Shown here one piece after another: positions 1-6,490 of a DNA stretch of 21,935 nucleotides. Position 1 is the stretch's first letter, and each line of letters starts with the position of its first letter. The DNA is taken from the IMG/VR virus record IMGVR_UViG_3300031659_000116, positions 1-21,935 of that record; one strand, 5' to 3'. This stretch comes from a virus. Under the pieces are notes generated by a model. It saw nothing but the letters and a program-made list of their open reading frames with translations. It had not been told where the DNA came from and ran no database searches. A program made the position numbers and the translations under genes.

Positions 1-293
1 TTACCATCAACCTGTCCGTCCGTAACAATACGTTCCAACCAACCCTGCATCTCTTTGTATGCAGTCATGTCTTCATCGCATATTACCTCTACTTGTAACT
101 CACCATATTGGATCTTATCACCTGCCAAAGGGACAGACGTGATTCGCGCAACTGGCATCTCCAATGGAGTAACGCTAGAACCGGGATGGATAACAGACTG
201 GATAAAGTACTCTAGATTCTTGTACTCTTCACCTGCTATGATTAACCTAAACCCTGTGGGTTGTAGGTAGTTTTTATTCTCTGTTAATGCCAT
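1..293 (-). CDS. Tail-tube-fold baseplate/tail protein, 3' truncated
   Basis: The gene starts at the ATG ending at 293 and stays open to the window edge, giving the first 97 residues (MALTENKNYLQPTGF...). It can be lined up by eye with this phage's own tail tube protein gp19: a loop with PG (gp19 has LP) before an MPV/VPF strand, then PLAGDKI against KIAGDRT, then a strand pair followed by an amphipathic helix ending in a Trp (MQGWLERI against MERWMNGI). That pattern is typical of the tail-tube fold shared in T4 by gp19 and the baseplate tube-initiation proteins gp48 and gp54. I infer a tube-initiator or baseplate role; the exact T4 counterpart is not settled because the C-terminus is missing. 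A T4-type late promoter lies about 25 bases upstream, so it is a late gene with its own start. Confidence 0.6.
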   Translation of the reverse strand, partial: MALTENKNYLQPTGFRLIIAGEEYKNLEYFIQSVIHPGSSVTPLEMPVARITSVPLAGDKIQYGELQVEVICDEDMTAYKEMQGWLERIVTDGQVDG

Positions 294-317
294 GTTGACC
301 TCTGTGTTGTATAGTTC

Positions 318-325
318 TATTTATA
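318..325 (-). promoter_or_regulatory. T4-type late promoter for the truncated tube-like gene
   Basis: The minus strand reads TATAAATA, an exact match to the T4 late promoter octamer recognised by gp55-type sigma with the gp45 clamp and gp33. It is 25 bases from the downstream ATG, leaving a short leader. The same octamer recurs upstream of other late gene groups in this window. Confidence 0.8.
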
Positions 326-364
326 CAAGTAATAGTGCCGTCCTTGGCGAGTGTACTCCTATTC

Positions 365-568
365 TTATTCGGTTGGTGCGGTTGCGTCTGTGCCAGTCTT
401 GGTAGCAACATCTTTAATCAAGTTAGATGTTACGTCCAATAAACCTGCGGTTGCACCAAAGACATCAGAACCGACACCTTTAATAATACCACCAGTACCA
501 TCGATAGTTGCATCGACAGTTGAACAAGCAGACAGAACCAATGCGAACGCAATTGAAATAATACGCAT
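365..568 (-). CDS. Small phage-encoded lipoprotein
   Basis: This 67-residue protein begins MRIISIAFALVLSACST: a short hydrophobic signal peptide followed by the lipobox LSAC, with the acylated Cys at residue 15. Serine at position +2 predicts outer-membrane sorting by Lol in a Gram-negative host. The mature part of about 53 residues is rich in Gly, Thr, Ala and Asp with alternating small and hydrophobic residues, and has no catalytic motif. The ribosome site AGGAG precedes the ATG. It has its own late promoter immediately after the capsid operon terminator, so it should be made late. I do not recognise a named family. Candidates are a lysis accessory protein (outer spanin-like), a receptor-masking lipoprotein like T5 Llp, or an envelope stress peptide like entericidin. 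Lipoprotein status is strong; function is unknown. Confidence 0.8.
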   Translation of the reverse strand: MRIISIAFALVLSACSTVDATIDGTGGIIKGVGSDVFGATAGLLDVTSNLIKDVATKTGTDATAPTE

Positions 569-659
569 AATGATCTCCTATCTTGTACTTCCGATTATGT
601 GTCCCTTTAGCATGGTTGCGGTGCGTACCACTTGATACGCAGAACATCTTCCTTGTCTC

Positions 660-667
660 TATTTATA
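660..667 (-). promoter_or_regulatory. T4-type late promoter for the lipoprotein gene
   Basis: The minus strand carries an exact TATAAATA only a few bases after the T-run of the terminator that closes the capsid operon. The leader to the lipoprotein ATG is about 90 bases. The terminator-promoter pairing separates the lipoprotein from gp23 read-through. Confidence 0.8.
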
Positions 668-670
668 CAC

Positions 671-702
671 ATAAAAAAACCCCCCTTCCGAAGAAGAGGG
701 GT
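671..702 (-). terminator. Rho-independent terminator after gp23
   Basis: On the minus strand a 9-bp stem (CCCCTCTTC pairing with GAAGGGGGG, one T-G wobble) closes a TTCG tetraloop and is followed by seven T residues. This is a textbook intrinsic terminator with the extra-stable UUCG loop. It lies 46 bases beyond the gp23 stop codon and ends the prohead/capsid transcription unit. Confidence 0.93.
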
Positions 703-747
703 GAAGATTATAACAAGTTTCTTATTATTATTATCTTTATACTACCA

Positions 748-2100
748 CTACGCGAGGATGTTGTCTACGCGGAAGATTCTGTAGTAGGAGTTAGTCTTAA
801 CAGTAGCAAGTCCATCAGCAGGAGTCGATCCGACATATGGGTTTGATGCCATACCGTAACGAGTCTTGAAACCGATCTTCGGTTGGAAGTTATCTTCACC
901 AACTGCTTTAACCATTTGTAAAGGCACATATGGGCAGTAGAATACACCTGCGTCATAAGCGTTAGTTCCTTTATAACCAACTGTGATATAATCAGCAGTG
1001 GCGTATGGATCTATATACACTTTAATGCGACCATTCAAAGTACCTGCAAAGGTGTTACCAGTATCATCTACTTGCAAAGTAGTAGCAAGACCGGGACTGT
1101 AATCAAGCATACCAGAAGCAGAAAGAGCAGTAGCGACATCTGAAGAACAGATTACTACGTTACCTTTACCACGACGAGTTTCTTTAGCGATCACGTTACA
1201 TTCACGATCAATCTGTACAACTAAACCTTTGAACTTCTCAGCAGACCAACGACCATCAGCATCAGTGCTGAGATTGAAGATACCACGAGTAGCAACGTTA
1301 GTTTGTAAAGCACCAGTTTTTGCTTGACTGTTGATAGTACGGATAACTTCACGGTTAATTTCCGCGAGGATCTCTGTGCTAAGAATGTTAGCAAGTTCAG
1401 TTTCAGCGTCCAAACCGTGGATTGCTTTAAGATCTTGAGCAAGTTCAAGCGAGTATTCTGCTTTCAATGCACGAGACTTAGCAGTCACAGTTGCTTTTTC
1501 GATGGTGAATCCCATCTCAGCGAATGGTGCGCCAACACCGTCACCTAATGCTTCAGCCGCGGCAGTAGTCATACCAGAACCGAAAGTGCTAGTTAGACGA
1601 GAATCGTCTACAGAACTATCGACAGTACGAGTACCAGTTACGGAGTCATCAGAAATACCATTGAAACCAGAAGCGTTGTCTGAATCGTGATTAGTTGAAC
1701 GATCACCAGAGAATTGAGTCTCTGCTTCGTTGAACAATGCTTCACGAGATCCAGTTGCACCTGCGCCATAACGTGCCTTCATCGCGAAGATGAGACCAGT
1801 TGGGCCAGACATTGGTTGTACACCACAAACGTCATATGCCATAAGATTAGGCATAGCACGACGAACAAGAGAGATCAAAACTGGATCCCAGTTGCTTGCA
1901 GATGAGGTAGCGTTACCGGGAGCGGCTTCGTTCAATCCACCGAAACCTTGTGATTGTGAGCGTTCAGCGTTCATTGCGATCTCTTGGTTTTCCAAGATAG
2001 CGGCAGTTACGCTTCGACGATGTGCGTCTTTAATTTCACCAGAACTATTTTCGTTCAGTACCGGTGCCCATTTTTCAACGAGAGTATCATATGAGTTCAT
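748..2100 (-). CDS. gp23: Major capsid protein gp23
   Basis: This 450-residue protein is the T4-type major head subunit that forms the hexamers of the prohead shell. The recognisable core is the segment VRRAMPNLMAYDVCGVQPM followed by SGPTGLIFAMKARYG (about residues 79-113), closely matching T4 gp23. The N-terminus has the usual WAPVL and ILENQE segment. A likely prohead-protease site is LNE-58/Ala-59, fitting the (I/L)xE rule for gp21 cleavage and close to T4's Glu65 site. It is shorter than T4 gp23 (521 aa). A ribosome site AAGGA precedes the ATG. It is the last gene of the gp21-gp22-gp23 group and is followed by a strong terminator. No gp24-like vertex paralogue follows it in the window. 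Confidence 0.97.
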   Translation of the reverse strand: MNSYDTLVEKWAPVLNENSSGEIKDAHRRSVTAAILENQEIAMNAERSQSQGFGGLNEAAPGNATSSASNWDPVLISLVRRAMPNLMAYDVCGVQPMSGPTGLIFAMKARYGAGATGSREALFNEAETQFSGDRSTNHDSDNASGFNGISDDSVTGTRTVDSSVDDSRLTSTFGSGMTTAAAEALGDGVGAPFAEMGFTIEKATVTAKSRALKAEYSLELAQDLKAIHGLDAETELANILSTEILAEINREVIRTINSQAKTGALQTNVATRGIFNLSTDADGRWSAEKFKGLVVQIDRECNVIAKETRRGKGNVVICSSDVATALSASGMLDYSPGLATTLQVDDTGNTFAGTLNGRIKVYIDPYATADYITVGYKGTNAYDAGVFYCPYVPLQMVKAVGEDNFQPKIGFKTRYGMASNPYVGSTPADGLATVKTNSYYRIFRVDNILA

Positions 2101-2140
2101 ATCTTTGTTTCCTTAAATAAGATTTATTATAGTCTGACTA

Positions 2141-3169
2141 CTAAAATGCAGTCTTGGACATTTGTTGAAGTTTACCGACATACCTGCTCATAGAATCAGA
2201 AACTTCAACTAGTGCTTCAGGTTCCTCATCGGTGATCATTTCTTCAGTGATTTCTTTGGAGAAGTACTGCTCTTTCAGTTTGGCAACTTTTGATGCATAA
2301 TCAGCATCAAACTCTACTTTCTCTGCAAGACCTTTTAACTTCTCAACTTGGGTGTCTGCCAGTCCTCGTGCCGCTTCAGCAATGATTTGATCACGCTTCA
2401 GTACTTCAAGTTCTTCGGACAGTTTGATGCTCTCACCAGTCTGAGAATTTAACTTCTCTTCAAGTTCTTCAACTTGTTCTGCGAGTTCATCAACTAGGTC
2501 AACCTTAGATTCTGGAACAGTAATGTGAGACTCAACAAACAAGTCCTTCATTTTGTCCATAAAGTTCTCTGCGATTTCAGTACGGAGACCGTTCTGTACA
2601 GCAACTTTATTGTCTTCCATCCAAGACTCAACAACGTAGTTTAAGTATGAGTCAACTTTCTCAACAAGATCAGACTTAATAGTCTGTACTTCTTCAGCAA
2701 GTTCACCTTTATATTGCTCTTCTAACCGAGCAACTTCTTCGGAGAGTTGTGACTTAACAGCAGATTCAAAGATTGCTTGAGTCTTAGTCTTGAACTCGTC
2801 TGACAGAGTTGCCTCTGATTCGACTAGTGCATCTAACTCAGCAGTCGTGCTAGTCTCAGCAACAACTTCTTGATCTACTACTACTTCTTCGCCCATCATT
2901 TTACCGTATGCCGCCTGAAGACTCTTCTTGTCTAACTTATTCATCTTCTGGTACATAGCATTGACCATACCTGCTTTAGTCTTAGGGACTGCCGCTTGTG
3001 TGGTTGCGTTAGCCGCCTTGTCTACAGACGCAATACTTTCTGGTTCAGATACTTCCTGACCGTCTGTACTAATGCCTTTAGCAGTAGGTGCTTTTTCTTC
3101 GAGAGTTTCCTCCACGATTTCGTTAATATCATCGTGAAGTTCAACTTCGACTTTACTTTCTTCAGTCAT
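2141..3169 (-). CDS. gp22: Prohead core scaffolding protein gp22
   Basis: This is a 342-residue, very acidic, Lys/Glu-rich and Cys-free protein, longer than T4 gp22 (269 aa). A long coiled-coil stretch in the second half (VDELAEQVEELEEKLNSQ and onward) is followed by a helical region and a C-terminal MSRYVGKLQQMSKTAF tail, the conserved scaffold ending in marine T4-like phages. It should form the internal core on which gp23 assembles and be degraded by gp21. The long N-terminal third is low-complexity and Glu-rich, probably disordered. The preceding gene's TAA is fused to its ribosome site (TAAGGAG), so translation is coupled to gp21. Identity rests on position between gp21 and gp23, composition, coiled coil and C-terminal motif. 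Confidence 0.9.
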   Translation of the reverse strand: MTEESKVEVELHDDINEIVEETLEEKAPTAKGISTDGQEVSEPESIASVDKAANATTQAAVPKTKAGMVNAMYQKMNKLDKKSLQAAYGKMMGEEVVVDQEVVAETSTTAELDALVESEATLSDEFKTKTQAIFESAVKSQLSEEVARLEEQYKGELAEEVQTIKSDLVEKVDSYLNYVVESWMEDNKVAVQNGLRTEIAENFMDKMKDLFVESHITVPESKVDLVDELAEQVEELEEKLNSQTGESIKLSEELEVLKRDQIIAEAARGLADTQVEKLKGLAEKVEFDADYASKVAKLKEQYFSKEITEEMITDEEPEALVEVSDSMSRYVGKLQQMSKTAF

Positions 3170-3179
3170 AATTGACTCC

Positions 3180-3842
3180 TTACATATTAGATTTGATTAA
3201 CGAGAGGAAATTTTTAAACTCTCGAATTTGTACAGCACTGCTATACGCTTTCGGTGCGTTCTTGATCTCAGTCTCCATATCTTCAATTACACTTTGTTCC
3301 AAAATGCCGTTATTCCAAACCCAGTCTACACCTTCCATGATCCCATTAACAAATGCGTCTGGTGCTGAAGGGTCTTGTACTATGTCTACAGTTGCAAGGA
3401 TAAAGTCATCCTTAACATATGCGACACCATTTCGGTTCTCAATGCTTCCCATTCCACGAGTTGACACGCCTAGTTGTACACCACCTTCAAGGAGACCTTT
3501 AACAATCTTACCCATTGGAGTATCCAATATTTGTGCTTTTCCGACCACATCATTTCCTTCCAAACGGAGATCTGTGATGAGGTGCGAAACCTTGTCCAAG
3601 TTAACAGTAGGCCCTTCGGGATGATTCAACTCACCGACTGCTCTCTTCTTGCTAACTTGTTCCGTGACGTATTTGTTTACTGCGTTCTCCATAATGGATC
3701 GCGGATAAATACGTCCGTTTCTATTCTTTTGATCTGCTTGTGCGAAGACACCTTCGATGACATAGTTCTTACCACTACCATCTTTCTTTGCTTCTATAAT
3801 GCACTCAAGACCTGTTTCAGTGAATTCACTAATCAGTTTCAT
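3180..3842 (-). CDS. gp21: Prohead core protease gp21
   Basis: This 220-residue serine protease belongs to the T4 gp21 / herpesvirus assemblin-like family. It processes scaffold and capsid precursors inside the prohead. Visible motifs match T4 gp21: EGVFAQADQKNRNGRIYP (T4 EGIFMQAEVVNRNKRLYP) near residue 30, the catalytic His in GELNHP (His74), the catalytic Ser in GVSTRGMGS (Ser127), and the DPSAPDAFV segment near residue 157. The length is close to T4 (212 aa). The ATG overlaps the stop of the preceding small gene as ATGA, which suggests translational coupling. It is followed directly by its substrates gp22 and gp23. Confidence 0.96.
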   Translation of the reverse strand: MKLISEFTETGLECIIEAKKDGSGKNYVIEGVFAQADQKNRNGRIYPRSIMENAVNKYVTEQVSKKRAVGELNHPEGPTVNLDKVSHLITDLRLEGNDVVGKAQILDTPMGKIVKGLLEGGVQLGVSTRGMGSIENRNGVAYVKDDFILATVDIVQDPSAPDAFVNGIMEGVDWVWNNGILEQSVIEDMETEIKNAPKAYSSAVQIREFKNFLSLIKSNM

Positions 3843-4030
3843 TTAAGTTCCTTTATGACAGTCTTCGCTGTCTTCTCTGCTTCTGACTGCGACTTGAACA
3901 CGTCAAGTTTATCACCGTCTATATACACACAGAAACCTTTCGGTTCTTTAACGATCTTAACTGGTACCTTATCTATCTTCTTGTTAAAGACAACTTTGGC
4001 ACCCTCTCTGATCTGTTGAAATGTTTTCAT
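3839..4030 (-). CDS. Small basic protein at the gp68 position
   Basis: This 63-residue Lys-rich protein lies exactly between the gp67-like core protein and protease gp21, where T4 has gp68 (141 aa). No clear sequence similarity to gp68 is visible. The second half, GFCVYIDGDKLDVFKSQSEA followed by EKTAKTVIKEL, has the look of a small beta-beta-alpha domain in which a two-stranded hairpin is followed by a helix, similar in style to DUF2188-type proteins. The N-terminal MKTFQQIREGAKVVFNKK could be a peptide released by the protease. It has its own exact late promoter 26 bases upstream, with only a weak ribosome site (GGAAA), and its stop overlaps the gp21 start. A prohead-core or protease-partner role is inferred from position only. 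Confidence 0.75.
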   Translation of the reverse strand: MKTFQQIREGAKVVFNKKIDKVPVKIVKEPKGFCVYIDGDKLDVFKSQSEAEKTAKTVIKELK

Positions 4031-4055
4031 ACTAAGTTTCCGTGTTAGATGTATT

Positions 4056-4063
4056 TATTTATA
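4056..4063 (-). promoter_or_regulatory. T4-type late promoter for the gp21-gp22-gp23 operon
   Basis: The exact octamer TATAAATA on the minus strand sits in the 61-base gap between the gp67-like gene and the 63-aa gene, 26 bases before the ATG. It gives protease, scaffold and capsid a strong separate late start, ending at the terminator beyond gp23. Confidence 0.82.
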
Positions 4064-4091
4064 CAAATAAGAACTTTGAGTTAAAACTAAT

Positions 4092-4364
4092 TTAATCTTC
4101 GTCTTCATCAGGGATAACTTCCCCTTCTTGATCAAGTATCTCTACCTCATCAGGGTCATCCGTTAGATCATCGTCGATAGACTCGTCTTCGGCACCGTTA
4201 AAGATAGTATCAGCAACATTAATCTTCTCTGCTTCTGCGGCATCAGACATTTTATTATTCAGTAAAGAATCGAAGTGTTCCTTTGCTTGATTAAAGTTCT
4301 GTGCTTGTATCTGATCGATAAAGTCTGCGATCTCTGCTTGGTTTGTTTCTAAATCAATTTCCAT
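4092..4364 (-). CDS. gp67: Prohead core protein gp67-like
   Basis: This is a 90-residue protein with a helical N-terminal half (MEIDLETNQAEIADFIDQIQ...AKEHFDSLL) and an extremely acidic tail dominated by Asp and Glu. T4 gp67 (80 aa) has the same layout: a helical MEGLIEAIKSNDLVAARKLF segment and a run of Glu/Asp. T4 gp67 is an internal core protein cut into small internal peptides. The gene follows portal gp20 as in T4, with the start two bases beyond the gp20 stop and the ribosome site GAGGAA formed by the last gp20 codons. Assignment rests on composition, size and position. Confidence 0.85.
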   Translation of the reverse strand: MEIDLETNQAEIADFIDQIQAQNFNQAKEHFDSLLNNKMSDAAEAEKINVADTIFNGAEDESIDDDLTDDPDEVEILDQEGEVIPDEDED

Positions 4365-4366
4365 TA

Positions 4367-5887
4367 TTATTCCTCATTACCCATGTCATCGTCTCCACCC
4401 TTACTATTCTCTGCTTCGACTTGTTTTGCCATCTCTTCAATGTCTTCATCAGACATCATCATTACATTCTTCATTGCCCATTCACGCGAGAAGTACTCTC
4501 CAACGTATTGTGATAACTGATCCATAGTACTTAGTCTTTCTCTAAGTAGTTCAGAATCCTTCAACTCAGTGAAGTGGTTGTCACGGATAAAGTCAATCTG
4601 TATATCGTTCTTGAATTGCTCCCAGTCTTCGGGGGTGATGATCTGTTTAAGGATCAACTGCTTCTTCAAGATAGTCGTGAACAGTCCAGAGAACCTACGT
4701 CTCAGACGGTCAATAAACTTCTGGAACTTCACTTCATCTCTAGAGATCTCTGTGGATCTACCTAGACTGAACTGTGACTCCTGCTCCAACCTACCAATGG
4801 GCACGTTCAATGAACGATACAATCTCTTCTGAAAGTATACAATGTCATCAATCTGTCCAAGGTTCTCGCCACCGGGAAGTGTACTGATCTCAGTACCACG
4901 ACCACCTTCTCTACGAGGTAACCAGAAGTCTTCGAGCATAGACATATGTTTACGATCATCTTTGAGGTTACCAGTACTCGCATCGTATACTAACTTGTTA
5001 CGATACCTAGTCTGGATCTCCTTCATGTGTTGCTCTGCTTTGTTAGCAGGAAGGTTACCCACGTCTATATAAAAGATTCTACGTTCGGGCGCACGAGCAA
5101 GTCTATAGATTACAAGACTGTCTTCCATCATACGCAGTTGGTTGATAGGTTTGATTGCTTTGTGTAAGAAAGATACGACACGTTTCTTAGTCGGGTCAGT
5201 GATACCAGAGGTAACATACGACACGGAGTCTGGTGTTAACTTGACTGCGCTCTGAGTCTGGTTCTTCTCTTGGAAGACATAGAACTCTTCTGTCTTGTCT
5301 ACAATCTTTGCGCCAGTCTTATCGTCTTTCTTATACTTAACTTCTTTAACTTTGCGAACCTTAACAGCATCAATAGGACGTATCTCTTGGATACCTGCTT
5401 TGAGGTTAGATTCGTTAACAACTAAGTGGTGAACCAATCGTCCATCCACATACCAAGACCTGAATATATCATGTCCTAGATCCGAGAAGTTCAACATACC
5501 TGTGATATTATCGAACTCTTCAGTAATTAATTTCTTGATCTTATCAGACGTTTCAACACCGTCTAGGTTGATCAGCACCGGTGATTCGTTCTCTGAACCA
5601 GAGATACTCTCGTTCACTATGTCTTCGATTGCCGCATCCACTTCGGGATGTTGAGCAACTCCGCGATACTTCATAATGAGTTCTGCGTTATCCTTCGCAT
5701 TGTCACCATTGATATCAATGTACTGTCCGTAGTGTGAACCAGACGCGGTAACATATCCTGCCCCATCGTCATCCGTCTTCGGAACGATACTGGGAAGTTT
5801 ATCATTTTCTTTTCCTTGCTCTCTCTTCTTAGTACGAGAAAGTTCGAAACCGAATAGTTTAATAATATTGTTGTTATCGTCTGCCAT
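4367..5887 (-). CDS. gp20: Portal vertex protein gp20
   Basis: This 506-residue portal subunit (T4: 524) is expected to form the dodecameric ring through which DNA enters the head and to which the neck attaches. Recognisable T4-family segments include QHPEVDAAIEDIVNE (about residue 77), INQLRMMEDSLVIYRLARA and PERRIFYIDVGNLPANKAEQ in the middle, the region MSMLEDFWLPRREGGRGTEI, and LPGGENLGQIDDIVYFQKRL. These are the most conserved stretches of g20, the gene widely used as a marine myovirus marker. Two AGGA-type ribosome sites precede the ATG. The C-terminal tail is acidic. Upstream lies a 69-base gap after gp19 holding two small hairpins but no exact late octamer. Confidence 0.97.
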   Translation of the reverse strand: MADDNNNIIKLFGFELSRTKKREQGKENDKLPSIVPKTDDDGAGYVTASGSHYGQYIDINGDNAKDNAELIMKYRGVAQHPEVDAAIEDIVNESISGSENESPVLINLDGVETSDKIKKLITEEFDNITGMLNFSDLGHDIFRSWYVDGRLVHHLVVNESNLKAGIQEIRPIDAVKVRKVKEVKYKKDDKTGAKIVDKTEEFYVFQEKNQTQSAVKLTPDSVSYVTSGITDPTKKRVVSFLHKAIKPINQLRMMEDSLVIYRLARAPERRIFYIDVGNLPANKAEQHMKEIQTRYRNKLVYDASTGNLKDDRKHMSMLEDFWLPRREGGRGTEISTLPGGENLGQIDDIVYFQKRLYRSLNVPIGRLEQESQFSLGRSTEISRDEVKFQKFIDRLRRRFSGLFTTILKKQLILKQIITPEDWEQFKNDIQIDFIRDNHFTELKDSELLRERLSTMDQLSQYVGEYFSREWAMKNVMMMSDEDIEEMAKQVEAENSKGGDDDMGNEE

Positions 5888-5913
5888 TTCCTATCCTTTA
5901 GATATAGTACGAA

Positions 5914-5928
5914 GGGGAGAAAGTCCCC
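5914..5928. other. Small hairpin in the gp19-gp20 gap
   Basis: GGGGA and TCCCC flank a 5-base loop, giving a 5-bp stem that can extend by G-T wobbles on the minus strand. No T-run follows on either strand, so it is not a convincing terminator. It may be an RNA processing or stability element, or chance. Confidence 0.3.
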
Positions 5929-5951
5929 CCTCCGCATATATTTAGTCCTGT

Positions 5952-5969
5952 CGTAACTACGAAGTTACG
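5952..5969 (-). other. Hairpin spanning the gp19 stop codon
   Basis: A perfect 7-bp inverted repeat (CGTAACT / AGTTACG) encloses a 4-base loop, and the gp19 TAG stop lies within it. No T-run follows, so it is unlikely to be an intrinsic terminator. It could stabilise or help process the 3' end of tail tube mRNA, the tube subunit being needed in very high copy number. Confidence 0.4.
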
Positions 5970-6487
5970 CCATCTGCTTCCCAGTATTGAACGTTGAACG
6001 TTACCTGAAACTCTTCGATAGTATCGACAGTATCATAGTTCAAGTCAATTGCTGAGATGTTGACTGGGAAACAAGAACGGAAGTGATATACTTTCAACTT
6101 CTGTCCATCTTTGTCCAGTTGCTCAACAGCAAGGTCAGTTTGGTATTCAGCAGGATCGTTGAAACCAGTGTTTGCGTTGTGTGAATTGATACCATTCATC
6201 CATCGTTCCATAGCGTCACGAATTTCGAATCCAGTATCATTTATAATAGTTACAGTCCAATCTTCAAAAGTTCGGTCTCCTGCAATCTTCAACTGTCGCC
6301 CACGGAATGGAACAACGATTGGGTTGATTACGGAAGCAGGTAACTGCGCACCTTTTGCCATGAATGATGTTAATTCAGCATCACCGATAGCATAGGCAGG
6401 AAAGTTAACTTTACAGTTAAAGAGGTTAGGACGGGCACCACCACCTTTTAGTTTTGACTTGAAGTCATCTACACCTAAAATCGCCAT
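5957..6487 (-). CDS. gp19: Tail tube protein gp19
   Basis: This 176-residue protein (T4: 163) should build the inner tail tube inside the sheath. Family features include NLFNCKVNFP near the N-terminus, the FMAKGAQLPAS loop, VPFRGRQLKIAGDRTFEDW (about residues 59-77), and the helix DAMERWMNGIN. The C-terminal region contains PVNISAIDLNYDTVDTIEEF followed by VTFNVQYWEAD, the terminal strands of the tube fold. It follows gp18 by 3 bases, and its ribosome site AGGAG is formed by the end of the gp18 gene, so the two are coupled. Its stop codon lies in a small hairpin. Confidence 0.95.
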   Translation of the reverse strand: MAILGVDDFKSKLKGGGARPNLFNCKVNFPAYAIGDAELTSFMAKGAQLPASVINPIVVPFRGRQLKIAGDRTFEDWTVTIINDTGFEIRDAMERWMNGINSHNANTGFNDPAEYQTDLAVEQLDKDGQKLKVYHFRSCFPVNISAIDLNYDTVDTIEEFQVTFNVQYWEADGVTS

Positions 6488-6490
6488 GTC

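Noticed and set aside
2124-2131. TATAATAA on the minus strand before gp23 as a late promoter
   Set aside because: It differs from the TATAAATA octamer at two positions, and gp23 is already served by the promoter at 4056-4063; possible but unsupported.
3172-4019. Two plus-strand open frames of 150 and 181 aa over gp21
   Set aside because: gp21 is unmistakable on the minus strand with catalytic motifs; these frames show no domain and are shadows.
5914-5928. GGGGA/TCCCC hairpin as a terminator between gp19 and gp20
   Set aside because: Short stem and no T-run on either strand.
5937-5944. TAAATATA before gp20 as a late promoter
   Set aside because: Only six of eight positions match the octamer seen elsewhere in the window.
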